Below are positions 1 to 8,636 of a stretch of 53,168 nucleotides of DNA, one piece after another. This DNA is from Methanocalculus natronophilus (lineage in GTDB: Archaea > Halobacteriota > Methanomicrobia > Methanomicrobiales > Methanocorpusculaceae). Where the stretch lies: the NCBI RefSeq assembly GCF_038751955.1, contig NZ_JBCEXH010000010.1, positions 1-53,168 on the forward strand. The letters are read 5' to 3'. The stretch's first letter is position 1; each line of letters starts with the position of its first letter. The position numbers were made by a program, and so were the translations under genes. The notes under the pieces are model-generated. The model was given only the letters and a program-made list of their open reading frames with translations, did no database searches and was not told the origin of the DNA.

Positions 1-194
1 GATCGATCCCCCAGTATAAAGTACTTTCGATGGGGAGGGGTTATTCGAAGTTCTCACAAGAAGAGGTATGACAGGAGAAGCGTGGAAGGAGAAGATACAT
101 CCTTAATAAATCAATACAAAATATAAAAAATCCTTTAAAAATATTTCCTAATCTTTAAGCCAGCACTAACTATATACATACAACAGACTCTGGA
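1..194 (+). promoter_or_regulatory. A/T-rich upstream region of the 1202-aa gene
   Basis: No gene is seen here. The last 90 bases are strongly A/T-rich and hold several TATA-like stretches: TTTAAAAATA near 133-142, CTTTAAG near 153-159 and TATATA at 171-176. No clear ribosome-binding site precedes the ATG at 195, so a leaderless or very short-leader transcript is plausible. Which TATA box is used cannot be decided from the sequence. Confidence 0.4.
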
Positions 195-3100
195 ATGGTA
201 TCAACAGATGAGATCCCAAAATATTCACCTGAGGTTGTGAATTCATATATTCATGCTGAAGATTTGGATGGGATCCAGCAGATCATACAGGATGCCAGGC
301 ACCAAAAGGACCAATCTTCCCGTCTTTTGCTTGAAGCGATAGCAAATCAACTCAGAGAAGCCGCCTTTGAAAATGGAAAGCCCAAATACCTGGTGGCTGG
401 AATTGAACACCACCTCCCGGCTGCAGAGGACGTCGCCATCTCCTGTGCAGCAGAGTGTATACAAACCGGTGACCCCGAATGGCTCAGCGCAGCAAGGCGG
501 CTTCTACACGCAATCCCGTTAAAGAGCCGGCGTTCCCTCTGCACAAGCCAGATCGCAGAGCGCTTCATCAATGCAGGTATCAGGAGACGAGACGCTGAGC
601 TGATCCGGCAGGGGATTACATGCATCGAGAGGATAGAGTTTAAAAAGAACCGATCTGCTTCGGTCAACACCCTGCTGCCGCGCATTACCAGCTATGCTGT
701 CAGGACAGAGAACCCTGACCTCCTCAACAGAGCCTGTGAACTGCTTCATTTCGTCCACAGGACAAAACCACGATCAAATCTTGAGATTGAGATAATCCGG
801 GCGCATATATCAATTGGCACCTCCACTGAGAACTACCAGCTCCTGGAAGAGGCATTCCTACGGGCTGAGGAAATCCCCCAGAAGAGCATGCAGTATGAGG
901 CATTCAGTCAGATATTCTCGACGCTGAAAGCCCTCCAACGGGACCAGCTCATCTTTGATGGCGGAGGATATATCAAAGGCAGGTATGAGAGCCTGTCCCC
1001 GGAGAGCAGACGATCCTTTATTACTGCATTTACAGAAAGTCTCATCAGTTTCAAAAGAGAGCCTGAGGCGCTCCGAAAAGACCTTGCATATCTCTTTGAT
1101 CTTGCCGGAACCAACCGCGTTGATGCGATAAACAGTATATTAAAATGCCTGATCAGTACTCCTGACAAAAAAACCCTCCAGGCACTGCTCAGAGAGATCG
1201 AAGACGCAGATATTGATCTGAGTGAGAACCAGGTTAAAAAACTGCTCTACCTGGTAGCCCTCCCCGGACTGAGAGAGCTTCACAACCATGAACTGCTCTG
1301 TATATACAGGAAGGTACAGGAAAACCCGCTGCTGTTTGTACAATCAGCAGAATTCTATGTATTCATTCACCTTTTAATTGATGCAGGATATGCCGACTGG
1401 GCATATGAACTTGTTCTTGATCTGCTCACAGCCGGTGAGAAGAAAAAACCCGGAGTGTTTCAGGCTGCTGTAGATCTGCTCACACACTCGCTCAGAAGCA
1501 GGACCAGATCAAATGCAGGCTGCCATCTGCTTTTTGCTCTCGCAGATGATCAGCCATACCGTGATGAACTGATCCTGACCGCCCAGCACAGGTGTATACA
1601 GGCTGTCTCCTCTTCAGATTTGGAGACAATGGTAGAAAAGCTCATAGAGATAGCCATGATTCATTCAAAACCGGATCTGGCACTCTCAAATCTCATTCTC
1701 ATACTTATTGACTCGGATATACCAGTTCACCTGCACATCAGTACGCTTCTCACTCTCAATCGTCAGGTTCAGGATCCAGCCATAAAAGATTATAGCCTCT
1801 CCCAGATCATTGTTGAAATTACCAGAAACGGAGTACGACATGAGAGTCGTGATACCATCCAGCAGGCCGTCGCCTTCGGGTGTATGCTCGAGGGAACGCA
1901 GGCCCGCTATGATGCTTTTGCCCAAATCATCAATGAAGTAACAGCCTATGCCACACGGGACGGGGATCTTGATCTTTTAATCCGGATCAGCACCTGGTGC
2001 CTTGAACTCCTCTCCGGGGATTACAGGACGAGATCGCTTGAGAATATCATAGGCGGATTACTACGGTTTGGAGAGCAGAGAGATTCGTCCAGGGCTGTCT
2101 CTGCAGCATATGACCTTGCACGGGAGGTTATGGATCCAGGCATCCGCCAGGAGCTCTGCGAGTCATGCATACAGGCATATATCAGCTTTGGATCTGCACG
2201 CCTTGGAACAGGAGCCTTGCTGACAGATCCAAATAAGCTTGAATGGGCCCTTGAACCATTCATTCATGCCCAGGAGATAATCCGGCAATCAGTTCCGCCA
2301 AAGAAGCTGTCGCATACAATTGCTCTTGCCATTGACACCATTCTCGATTTGGATCAGATGCAGGAATCGATGCCATTGCTCATTCCACTAGCATTCTTCC
2401 TGCTTGAAGAGCCAGACCATATCAAAAGAAAAACGATCCTCGTCAGGAGCAGCGCACAGATCAGAACACTGTTAAACCAGATAGATCTGAATAGTCCCTA
2501 TGAAATGCTCGCTTCTCTCATTTTCGAGTACCAGCCTGCACAACGATCACCTGTTGTGCTTGGGCTGGTCGAAAAAATGATCGGCGAAATACCTGATCCA
2601 TACACCCGGGCACAGAAGCTTGCTTCTCTCACGCATGCATATCGTCTGCTTGGAGATCATACAACTGCAAAGGAGATTTTGGATACAATCCAGTTGACAG
2701 TCCCACAACTGCACGCAGGCGAGGCAGTAGATATTCTGACTGCCACTGCACATTGCTATTACGGAATAGATACTGCACGTGCAATAGAATGCATTCATAC
2801 GGCAGCAGACTTCCAATGTGCATTATCCGGGTATGATGCAGACTCTGCTGCACGAAAGATAATTGCTGCAACAGCCAGGTATCCTGAAAAGGCCGATCAA
2901 GCTCTCCGAATCCCTGATCCATACCGCATGCTCGAATCAATTGAAGATCCAACTGAGTATGTCAGGGCTGCAATCCCTCTCCTTGCTACCTGTGATGATG
3001 AGTTGACGCATGCCGGTTGTATACAGAAAGCCTATGATACAATGCTTGCCATTCCAGCACCATATACCCGGGCACTCCTCCTCACAGACTTTACAGCCGC

Positions 3101-3803
3101 ACAACGTGACAGGATGCAGGAAGAGACAAAAGAGGCATGCTTCAATGCGGCCATTGAGGCAGCTGAGGAGATAAAAATCCCCTATATCAGGTTCCAACTC
3201 AAAAAACAGATCATCTCCCTCCTTGTTGACGATTACACCAGGTCCGGCCGGGACAGGGCAGGTGAGCTGATCCTTGATCTTCTGCACAATATCACAGATC
3301 CACGTATACGGCTCAGTATTGCAGGGGAATTCGGACTGATGGCACTGCCTGGTGAGTCCTCTGATCAAAGTCTGGCACCAGATTCTCTGGTTACGCAACT
3401 CCTGCAACAGAAGATACGCCTTGCTGATGATCTGGATATTAACCAGGCACTCCAGGGCATCTCAGACAAAGGAATACTGGCACAGTATTACCTTGGTATC
3501 GCCATAGCCAACAGGCGCCGGGCAAAGAGCAGGCGTATCGAACAACTCATCCAGCAGGCTGGCCGGGAAGTAAGCGTCATTCGACCCCTCTCGCGCAGGG
3601 CATATTATCAATGTGACCTCGCACTCACCTGTTTTGCATACGGAGAATATGAACATGGTGGAAATTTCTTTGATATGGCAATGGATACCGCGACAAACAT
3701 CTCCAGGGCAGATGTACGTGATGAAGTCTTCCAGGAGCTGGAGATAGCCATGCAGCTGATCCAGCAGATGGACGAATACCAGTATATATCCCGGGCGCAG
3801 TAG
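195..3803 (+). CDS. Large helical-repeat (TPR/HEAT-like) protein of unknown function
   Basis: I do not recognise a named family. The 1202-residue product has no signal peptide and no membrane segments, so it should be cytoplasmic. It is almost entirely alpha-helical and built from degenerate two-helix repeats of roughly 45-50 residues. Repeats often start with an (I/A)-P-(D/A)-P-Y-x-R or D-P-x-I-R turn, for example near residues 800, 910, 955 and 1035, followed by hydrophobic heptad-like helices rich in Ala, Leu and Ile. Such solenoids usually act as protein-binding scaffolds; that role here is inference from the architecture. No catalytic motif was seen. It lies 56 bases upstream of the acylphosphatase gene on the same strand, which gives little functional information. 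Confidence 0.8.
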   Translation: MVSTDEIPKYSPEVVNSYIHAEDLDGIQQIIQDARHQKDQSSRLLLEAIANQLREAAFENGKPKYLVAGIEHHLPAAEDVAISCAAECIQTGDPEWLSAARRLLHAIPLKSRRSLCTSQIAERFINAGIRRRDAELIRQGITCIERIEFKKNRSASVNTLLPRITSYAVRTENPDLLNRACELLHFVHRTKPRSNLEIEIIRAHISIGTSTENYQLLEEAFLRAEEIPQKSMQYEAFSQIFSTLKALQRDQLIFDGGGYIKGRYESLSPESRRSFITAFTESLISFKREPEALRKDLAYLFDLAGTNRVDAINSILKCLISTPDKKTLQALLREIEDADIDLSENQVKKLLYLVALPGLRELHNHELLCIYRKVQENPLLFVQSAEFYVFIHLLIDAGYADWAYELVLDLLTAGEKKKPGVFQAAVDLLTHSLRSRTRSNAGCHLLFALADDQPYRDELILTAQHRCIQAVSSSDLETMVEKLIEIAMIHSKPDLALSNLILILIDSDIPVHLHISTLLTLNRQVQDPAIKDYSLSQIIVEITRNGVRHESRDTIQQAVAFGCMLEGTQARYDAFAQIINEVTAYATRDGDLDLLIRISTWCLELLSGDYRTRSLENIIGGLLRFGEQRDSSRAVSAAYDLAREVMDPGIRQELCESCIQAYISFGSARLGTGALLTDPNKLEWALEPFIHAQEIIRQSVPPKKLSHTIALAIDTILDLDQMQESMPLLIPLAFFLLEEPDHIKRKTILVRSSAQIRTLLNQIDLNSPYEMLASLIFEYQPAQRSPVVLGLVEKMIGEIPDPYTRAQKLASLTHAYRLLGDHTTAKEILDTIQLTVPQLHAGEAVDILTATAHCYYGIDTARAIECIHTAADFQCALSGYDADSAARKIIAATARYPEKADQALRIPDPYRMLESIEDPTEYVRAAIPLLATCDDELTHAGCIQKAYDTMLAIPAPYTRALLLTDFTAAQRDRMQEETKEACFNAAIEAAEEIKIPYIRFQLKKQIISLLVDDYTRSGRDRAGELILDLLHNITDPRIRLSIAGEFGLMALPGESSDQSLAPDSLVTQLLQQKIRLADDLDINQALQGISDKGILAQYYLGIAIANRRRAKSRRIEQLIQQAGREVSVIRPLSRRAYYQCDLALTCFAYGEYEHGGNFFDMAMDTATNISRADVRDEVFQELEIAMQLIQQMDEYQYISRAQ

Positions 3804-3859
3804 TACTTCTGAAGAAACAGGAGACAACAATTCATGACGAAAACAACAGGAGCAGGAAG

Positions 3860-4138
3860 ATGAAGACTATTGAACTGCTGGTCTCCGGCAGGGTGCAGAA
3901 GGTAGGTTTTCGTGCATGTGTCAGGCATATCGCAACATCCCTGGGTGTCTCCGGGGAGGTGGAGAACCTTGCTGACGGGAGAGTTCGTGTTCTTGCTACC
4001 GGAGAAGATGTCATCCTTGAAAAATTCACCTCAATGCTCTATGGCTGCCCCCGCGCCATAATCAGGGACATGACCGTCAATGAGTATATCTTCACCCAGT
4101 TCCCGGATTTCTCCATCAAAAGAACAGTTTTCCTCTGA
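3860..4138 (+). CDS. acyP: Acylphosphatase
   Basis: The 92-residue product has the normal length of acylphosphatases, small cytosolic enzymes that hydrolyse acyl phosphates to carboxylate and phosphate. The hallmark loop R-V-Q-K-V-G-F-R lies at residues 11-18, with R18 as the expected phosphate-binding arginine. The catalytic asparagine matches N36 in the E-N-L-A-D-G-R-V segment. An AGGAAG ribosome-binding site directly precedes the ATG. The gene is convergent with the cas1-like gene and only 4 bases separate their stops. The physiological substrate is not known. Confidence 0.93.
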   Translation: MKTIELLVSGRVQKVGFRACVRHIATSLGVSGEVENLADGRVRVLATGEDVILEKFTSMLYGCPRAIIRDMTVNEYIFTQFPDFSIKRTVFL

Positions 4139-4142
4139 AAAA

Positions 4143-5078
4143 TTAATATATAAAGGAAAATCCGGTCCCCTTTTCAAGCGACTGGAGATATGCATAAACA
4201 TTCTGATCAATTATACGCTGATCAATTGTGGTGTAGAGCCGCTCAAGCATATGGGAGATGATCTGATCAGAGAGAACACACCGCGTCTGGCTCAGCTCAT
4301 AATCTTTTGGCCCAAGGTGTGTGGTTGCGATATCAAAGACAACAGAATCCACCATGGACTGCTTCAGGGGCTCTATGATATCGTACACCAGCCCTCCTGC
4401 ACCCTGATTCAAAAGCCCGTGATCGGGGTTCAGATGTGCCCCGATGAGAGCAACACATGCGTTTCCAAAGAGAAGGGCATAGCCAAACGAGAGCATCGCG
4501 TTGATTGGATCAAAATGTGGCCGGTGTGTCCGTCGCCGGTAATTCAGTTCAGATGGAGTCGTCCTGGACAGAATTTCATAATACATATCCGTCACCAGGG
4601 TATGGAGCCTGCGGATCTCCTCTATCCTGACCAGGTATTCAACCTCATTCTGAGCCTGACGCATCACATCCAGCTCCCCCTGGTAAAAGAGTCCCGAATC
4701 AAAGGATTGATCCAGTTCCTCAAGCCGGAGAAGGCGTGACTTCATAGATGCCCGTACAATCTCCACAATATAGCGGTGTGGTGGAGTTGATGTCTGAAGG
4801 CACCATCTCTCTTCATTGTTTTGTGTGCCAAACGGGCGGAGCGTACCAAGTGGCGTCCCATGAGCATCAAAAAAGGAGATTGACGATCCTTTCTCAAGCA
4901 GACGGTTAATCGTCGCTGTCTGGATGGTGTGTCCCCCTACCAGGAGGAGGTGCCTGATCTCTTCGATAGGATAATTCGACTGCTGGGAGCGTTTCTGTAC
5001 ATACAACAGACCCGGTGTCGATTTAATATGGGCGCCATACCCCCAGATGGCCAGCCAGGGAACATTCAGAGAAACCAA
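4143..5078 (-). CDS. cas1: Solitary Cas1 homologue (integrase fold) with substituted active-site positions
   Basis: The 311-residue protein has the full Cas1 layout: an N-terminal beta domain and a helical C-terminal domain containing R-x-H-F-D-P-I-N-A-M-L-S-F-G-Y (about 186-200), N-P-D-H-G-L-L-N (217-224) and Y-D-I-I-E-P (232-237). Canonical Cas1 enzymes integrate CRISPR spacers using metal ligands Glu, His and Asp. By my alignment the Glu position is H159, the His of G-x-L-H is N224, and D233/E236 are retained, with a shortened loop between. No cas2, effector genes, CRISPR array or DNA polymerase B (the casposon partner) is within the window, so it is a 'Cas1-solo' type. Translation starts at TTG (5078), preceded by GAGGG; an in-frame TGA lies just upstream. 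Its role is unknown; DNA binding without normal integration is one possibility. Confidence 0.88.
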   Translation of the reverse strand: MVSLNVPWLAIWGYGAHIKSTPGLLYVQKRSQQSNYPIEEIRHLLLVGGHTIQTATINRLLEKGSSISFFDAHGTPLGTLRPFGTQNNEERWCLQTSTPPHRYIVEIVRASMKSRLLRLEELDQSFDSGLFYQGELDVMRQAQNEVEYLVRIEEIRRLHTLVTDMYYEILSRTTPSELNYRRRTHRPHFDPINAMLSFGYALLFGNACVALIGAHLNPDHGLLNQGAGGLVYDIIEPLKQSMVDSVVFDIATTHLGPKDYELSQTRCVLSDQIISHMLERLYTTIDQRIIDQNVYAYLQSLEKGTGFSFIY

Positions 5079-5171
5079 TAATCAACCCTCATTGACAGAA
5101 GTATTCATTATATCCTTTGTTTCAGGGATTAAGCTTTTTGAAAAGTTCCAGAAGGTGCCGATCATATGCCT

Positions 5172-5702
5172 TTACCTCCGGGGAAGAAGGGATCTGCAAT
5201 CGGGGCAGAAGAACCGCTCTTTCCTGTCAAGTTCGCTTAAACTCTCAGGTTTATACATAATACATTGTGGAATATGGCAGTGCTGAAGCCCGAGGAGATG
5301 GCCTATCTCATGTGCACCTTCTTTTGCAGTCCTCTCAATTATCAGGCGGATATCAGGTTCAATCCCGTAATAGGAATTCTCAAGCCGTGCAGTTGATATG
5401 ACAGCACTCCCATATGACTCCCTGGCAAGTCCGAAGACAAAATCAGTCGAATCAGCATAGAGATCATCGGGTATAACAAGAAGAAACGGGTCCAGAATGC
5501 CATGCATCCGTTTGAAAAGGCTGATCCGGTTGATAACCCGTCCGGCATCATACTGTCGCCTGATCCGATGATACCCTTCAAGAGGGAAGTGATCTCCCAG
5601 AATGAGTTCCACAGATGAACCGAGAACATCAGAAATAATTCGCTGAACCGGAAGCTGAATACCATCAACAGATCGATAATCCCAATAGATTACGATCCCC
5701 AT
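5172..5702 (-). CDS. amzA: Archaemetzincin (zinc metalloprotease)
   Basis: This is a predicted zinc-dependent aminopeptidase/protease of the archaemetzincin family, 176 residues from the ATG at 5702. The catalytic signature H-E-I-G-H-L-L-G-L-Q-H-C lies at about residues 131-142. It is followed by the family's second zinc site, cysteines at about 142, 147, 166 and 169, the last pair in C-P-D-C. An in-frame upstream start at 5735 would add 11 residues but would overlap the divergent UPF0146 gene; I prefer 5702, which leaves a 15-base gap. The enzyme is likely cytosolic as no signal peptide is visible. It sits upstream of the solo cas1 on the same strand with a 93-base gap. Confidence 0.92.
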   Translation of the reverse strand: MGIVIYWDYRSVDGIQLPVQRIISDVLGSSVELILGDHFPLEGYHRIRRQYDAGRVINRISLFKRMHGILDPFLLVIPDDLYADSTDFVFGLARESYGSAVISTARLENSYYGIEPDIRLIIERTAKEGAHEIGHLLGLQHCHIPQCIMYKPESLSELDRKERFFCPDCRSLLPRR

Positions 5703-5717
5703 ACCTGTTACTGGGTA

Positions 5718-6131
5718 ATGAACGGGTATAAACATATTGAAGAAACAATCGGCCGCTACATTGGTGGCAATTACAAAAAAACAGTCGAGGTGGGCTTTGG
5801 AGGCAGGTTCACCGCCGCGAGCATCATCTGCGGCATGGGTGGATCGGTTCTCTGTACTGACATCAGGCCATTTACCTCTTCAGGCGGAATTCCAACTGCA
5901 GTTGATGACATCGACGATCCGGATATCAGTTTATACAAAGGATCAGACTGTATCTATGCCATCAGGCCCGGTATAGAGATGATCCCGGGGTTACTCGCAC
6001 TCGCTGAAAGAGTCGGATCTGATCTGCTTGTGTACCACCTTGGAAACGAAATATATGAAAACGGCGGGGAGATTATTGACTGTGGTGTCATTCTCCACCG
6101 CTATTACGCCTCAGAACGAGAAGAGCGTTGA
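5718..6131 (+). CDS. UPF0146 family protein
   Basis: This 137-residue archaeal protein of the UPF0146 family has a compact Rossmann-like fold. A V-E-V-G-F-G-G-R-F stretch near residues 23-31 resembles the glycine-rich nucleotide loop of SAM-dependent methyltransferases, followed by a C-T-D-I-R-P acidic strand end. No reaction is established for the family. It is divergent from archaemetzincin with about 15 bases between starts. Its last 21 bases overlap the 3' end of rfcL on the opposite strand, an unusually tight convergent arrangement. Confidence 0.85.
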   Translation: MNGYKHIEETIGRYIGGNYKKTVEVGFGGRFTAASIICGMGGSVLCTDIRPFTSSGGIPTAVDDIDDPDISLYKGSDCIYAIRPGIEMIPGLLALAERVGSDLLVYHLGNEIYENGGEIIDCGVILHRYYASEREER

Positions 6132-7511
6132 CTGGCTCGCCTCTTTCTTCTTTGGCTTCTCAGGGTCTGCAGAATGATCCAAAACTGCAGCATTCAGCCC
6201 TGACCCGGTGTCATGCGTATCCTGCTCCACCCCTTTTTTCTGTTTTTTTAAGGCAGCCTTCCTCTTCTCTTCCTCTTTTGCCTCTTTCTCGATCTCTTTG
6301 TGAACAGACTGCGCCCTGGCCCTGTCATGGAGTAAAAGTGCCAGCTGATCGGCATCCAGGCAAAGTGATCTGACAAAGCTATGTGGATCCTTATCTGCAA
6401 GAAGGCCAATCGGGGTGAGATACTCCTTTGCTATGGTCTTTTCGGGTATCAGGTACTTTTCTGAAAACCGGTTCAGGAGTTGCAGACGGATTGCTTTTTG
6501 TCTGCGCGCCTGGCTCATACGCCTCCATCGACCAGGAGGGGATATTCTGTTTCGCTCATTTGATCCGGAGAGGGCAGCAGCGCATCCGATGATCATAATA
6601 GCGCTTGCGTACTTCCAGAGAGTATAATACTGGCGAATAAGGGTTCTTCCAAGATAGATATCCGCCCTCCGGAGATACTGCATCGCACGAACACGCCGTC
6701 TGCTATCGCGCTGCTGCAGAACTGCAGTCTCAAGCCACTGGATACGGGCATCCGGGGTGTCATCAACATCATATGAGAGCCGAAGCAATGCATCGTCGTC
6801 ATACTTCCCCGACGTGGTCTTTGCCACAAGATCAAAAATGCTGTACCTCGAATCTTTCTGCTGGGTGGCAAGACTATCCGGAGTAATATGCGTTTTTCCA
6901 ACTGACGCGCCAAAGAGCATATTGACTGCCTGGCGGATATCACCATGTGCCTCTTCAGCAATGATTCCAACAGCTTCAGGGTCGCATTCCAGACCCTCGT
7001 GCAGACAGATCGCCTTGAGGTGAGGAGCAAGGGAGCGTGCGGGGATCGCTTTGAACTGGATCTCAGAGCAGAGCCGCCTGATATCCTGGGCAACACCATA
7101 GGCATCGTTTGCAGTGAGGATAATGGGCTGTTTGGATCTGCGGATAACATCCACAATCGCCTTTGCACCGCCCCGATCGGCATTTCCCTCAAGGTTGTCA
7201 GCTTCATCGAGAAGTATCAGGCGCCGGCTTGATCCGGAGAGACTGGCTGTTGTGCTTGAGCTGCCAGCAATTCGCTCAATTGCTCCTTTTGTCCGCTGAT
7301 CGCTTGCATTCAGCTCAATTATCTCCCATCCGAGGTCATGGGCAAGCGCATATGCCGTGGATGTCTTCCCGATGCCCGGTTTTCCATAGAGGAGGACCGG
7401 CTTCTTCTCCGGTGTCCAGTCAGACGCCCAGTCGAAGAGTTCACGAACCGCAGACTGATTGCCAATAATGTCCGCCAGCCGCCGTGGCCGGTACTTCTCC
7501 GTCCAGTCCAT
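6111..7511 (-). CDS. rfcL: Replication factor C large subunit (clamp loader)
   Basis: RfcL works with the RFC small subunit to load the PCNA sliding clamp at primer-template junctions. The N-terminus reads M-D-W-T-E-K-Y-R-P, typical of RfcL. The Walker A loop is G-K-P-G-I-G-K-T, the Walker B is L-I-L-L-D-E-A-D, and helical collar and basic Lys/Glu-rich C-terminal regions follow. The last residues Q-S-T-L-F-S-F form a PCNA-interacting PIP box, so the C-terminus is intact. I chose the ATG at 7511 (466 aa) because it gives the family N-terminus; an in-frame ATG at 7526 and a TTG at 7538 are alternatives. The gene is divergent from mmp2. Confidence 0.95.
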   Translation of the reverse strand: MDWTEKYRPRRLADIIGNQSAVRELFDWASDWTPEKKPVLLYGKPGIGKTSTAYALAHDLGWEIIELNASDQRTKGAIERIAGSSSTTASLSGSSRRLILLDEADNLEGNADRGGAKAIVDVIRRSKQPIILTANDAYGVAQDIRRLCSEIQFKAIPARSLAPHLKAICLHEGLECDPEAVGIIAEEAHGDIRQAVNMLFGASVGKTHITPDSLATQQKDSRYSIFDLVAKTTSGKYDDDALLRLSYDVDDTPDARIQWLETAVLQQRDSRRRVRAMQYLRRADIYLGRTLIRQYYTLWKYASAIMIIGCAAALSGSNERNRISPPGRWRRMSQARRQKAIRLQLLNRFSEKYLIPEKTIAKEYLTPIGLLADKDPHSFVRSLCLDADQLALLLHDRARAQSVHKEIEKEAKEEEKRKAALKKQKKGVEQDTHDTGSGLNAAVLDHSADPEKPKKKEASQSTLFSF

Positions 7512-7616
7512 GTAGGATCTATTCATGTGCAAAGACAAAATAGGTTTGCGGGATCAGAAAACATAGAACAAATACATTATCTCAGATGAAGCAGAAACAT
7601 AACTGGTAATCTGTTA

Positions 7617-8636
7617 TTGGTGTTTATTGTGGCGAAAAAATGCTCCACTCAATCCGTAGCATCCGCGGTGAGAGATTATGAAGGCGTGACCAGGAAGCAC
7701 GCAATCGGGGATATGATACATTCGCTGTATCAGGATTCCCCCGATGTTGTGGCATCGTTTGGAGAGGATGCTGCAGTCATACGGCAGGGAGACCGGGCCC
7801 TGCTTCTCGCCGCAGATGGAATCTGGAATAAGCTGATGGAGGCGGATCCGTACTGGGCAGGCTTTTGCGCAGTGCTTGTGAATATCCATGATATCGCCGC
7901 AATGGGTGGAGAAGCCCTGGCGCTGGTTGATATCCTCTCCTACACAGACGAAGAGCTGATGTATGAGGTGACACGGGGCATGGCAGATGCTGCAGAGCGG
8001 TTTGGTGTTCCGATCGTTGGGGGCCACCTCCACCCAAACACCCCCTATAATGTCATCGATGTTGCAATACTTGGATCAGCTGCCCTTGATTCTGTCATCT
8101 ACAGCGACCGTGCCGGGGATGGGGATGCAGTGATTGCCGCAATCGATCTCAACGGGCGTGTCCATCCCTCCTGTATCATGAACTGGGATTCCGTCACGAT
8201 GAAGGATGGAGAGACCTTGCGGGCACAGATCCGGGTGATGAAGACGCTTGGGGAAGATAAGCTTGTGACTGCCGCAAAGGACATATCAAACCCGGGCATT
8301 ATCGGAACGCTTGGGATGCTCCTTGAAGTCAGCGGGATGGGTGCCTCAATTGACCTTCATGCGATACCGATGCCGGACCTTGCTGCACACGGGATAGAAT
8401 TTGAGCTCTGGGTACGGATGTACCCGGGAATGGGATTCATCCTGACAGCTGAGCAGATCCATGTGGATGAGGTCTGCAGGCGCTTCAGGGAGGCTGGTAT
8501 GGCAGCACAGGTGATAGGAACCGTCAATAACTCTCGAGAGCTGACCGTTGCCTACCAGGGGAGCTCAACAGAAGTCTTTGACTTCTCTATTGACGGGATC
8601 ATGGGATCCATCGACTGGTGTCAGAAACGATGGTAA
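7617..8636 (+). CDS. Methanogenesis marker protein 2 (AIR synthase-related)
   Basis: This protein is homologous to the PurM/AIR synthase ATP-binding superfamily and belongs to a branch found in methanogens (methanogenesis marker 2). The glycine/acidic segment F-G-E-D-A-A-V and L-L-A-A-D-G-I-W near residues 45-70 match the family's ATP-binding region. H-D-I-A-A-M-G-G and G-G-H-L-H-P-N follow, as expected. Its reaction is not established, though the distribution suggests a role in methanogenesis cofactor or enzyme maturation. Several non-ATG starts are possible (TTG 7617, GTG 7620, GTG 7629). The gene overlaps the next gene (Mmp4/MtxX) by a few bases, so the pair is probably co-translated. Confidence 0.9.
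   Translation: MVFIVAKKCSTQSVASAVRDYEGVTRKHAIGDMIHSLYQDSPDVVASFGEDAAVIRQGDRALLLAADGIWNKLMEADPYWAGFCAVLVNIHDIAAMGGEALALVDILSYTDEELMYEVTRGMADAAERFGVPIVGGHLHPNTPYNVIDVAILGSAALDSVIYSDRAGDGDAVIAAIDLNGRVHPSCIMNWDSVTMKDGETLRAQIRVMKTLGEDKLVTAAKDISNPGIIGTLGMLLEVSGMGASIDLHAIPMPDLAAHGIEFELWVRMYPGMGFILTAEQIHVDEVCRRFREAGMAAQVIGTVNNSRELTVAYQGSSTEVFDFSIDGIMGSIDWCQKRW

Noticed and set aside
4080-4739. A 219-codon plus-strand frame opposite the cas1 gene
   Set aside because: It is fully antisense to a recognised gene and shows no family resemblance.
4143-5078. Casposon interpretation of the solo cas1
   Set aside because: No family B polymerase, terminal inverted repeats or target duplication could be seen around the gene.
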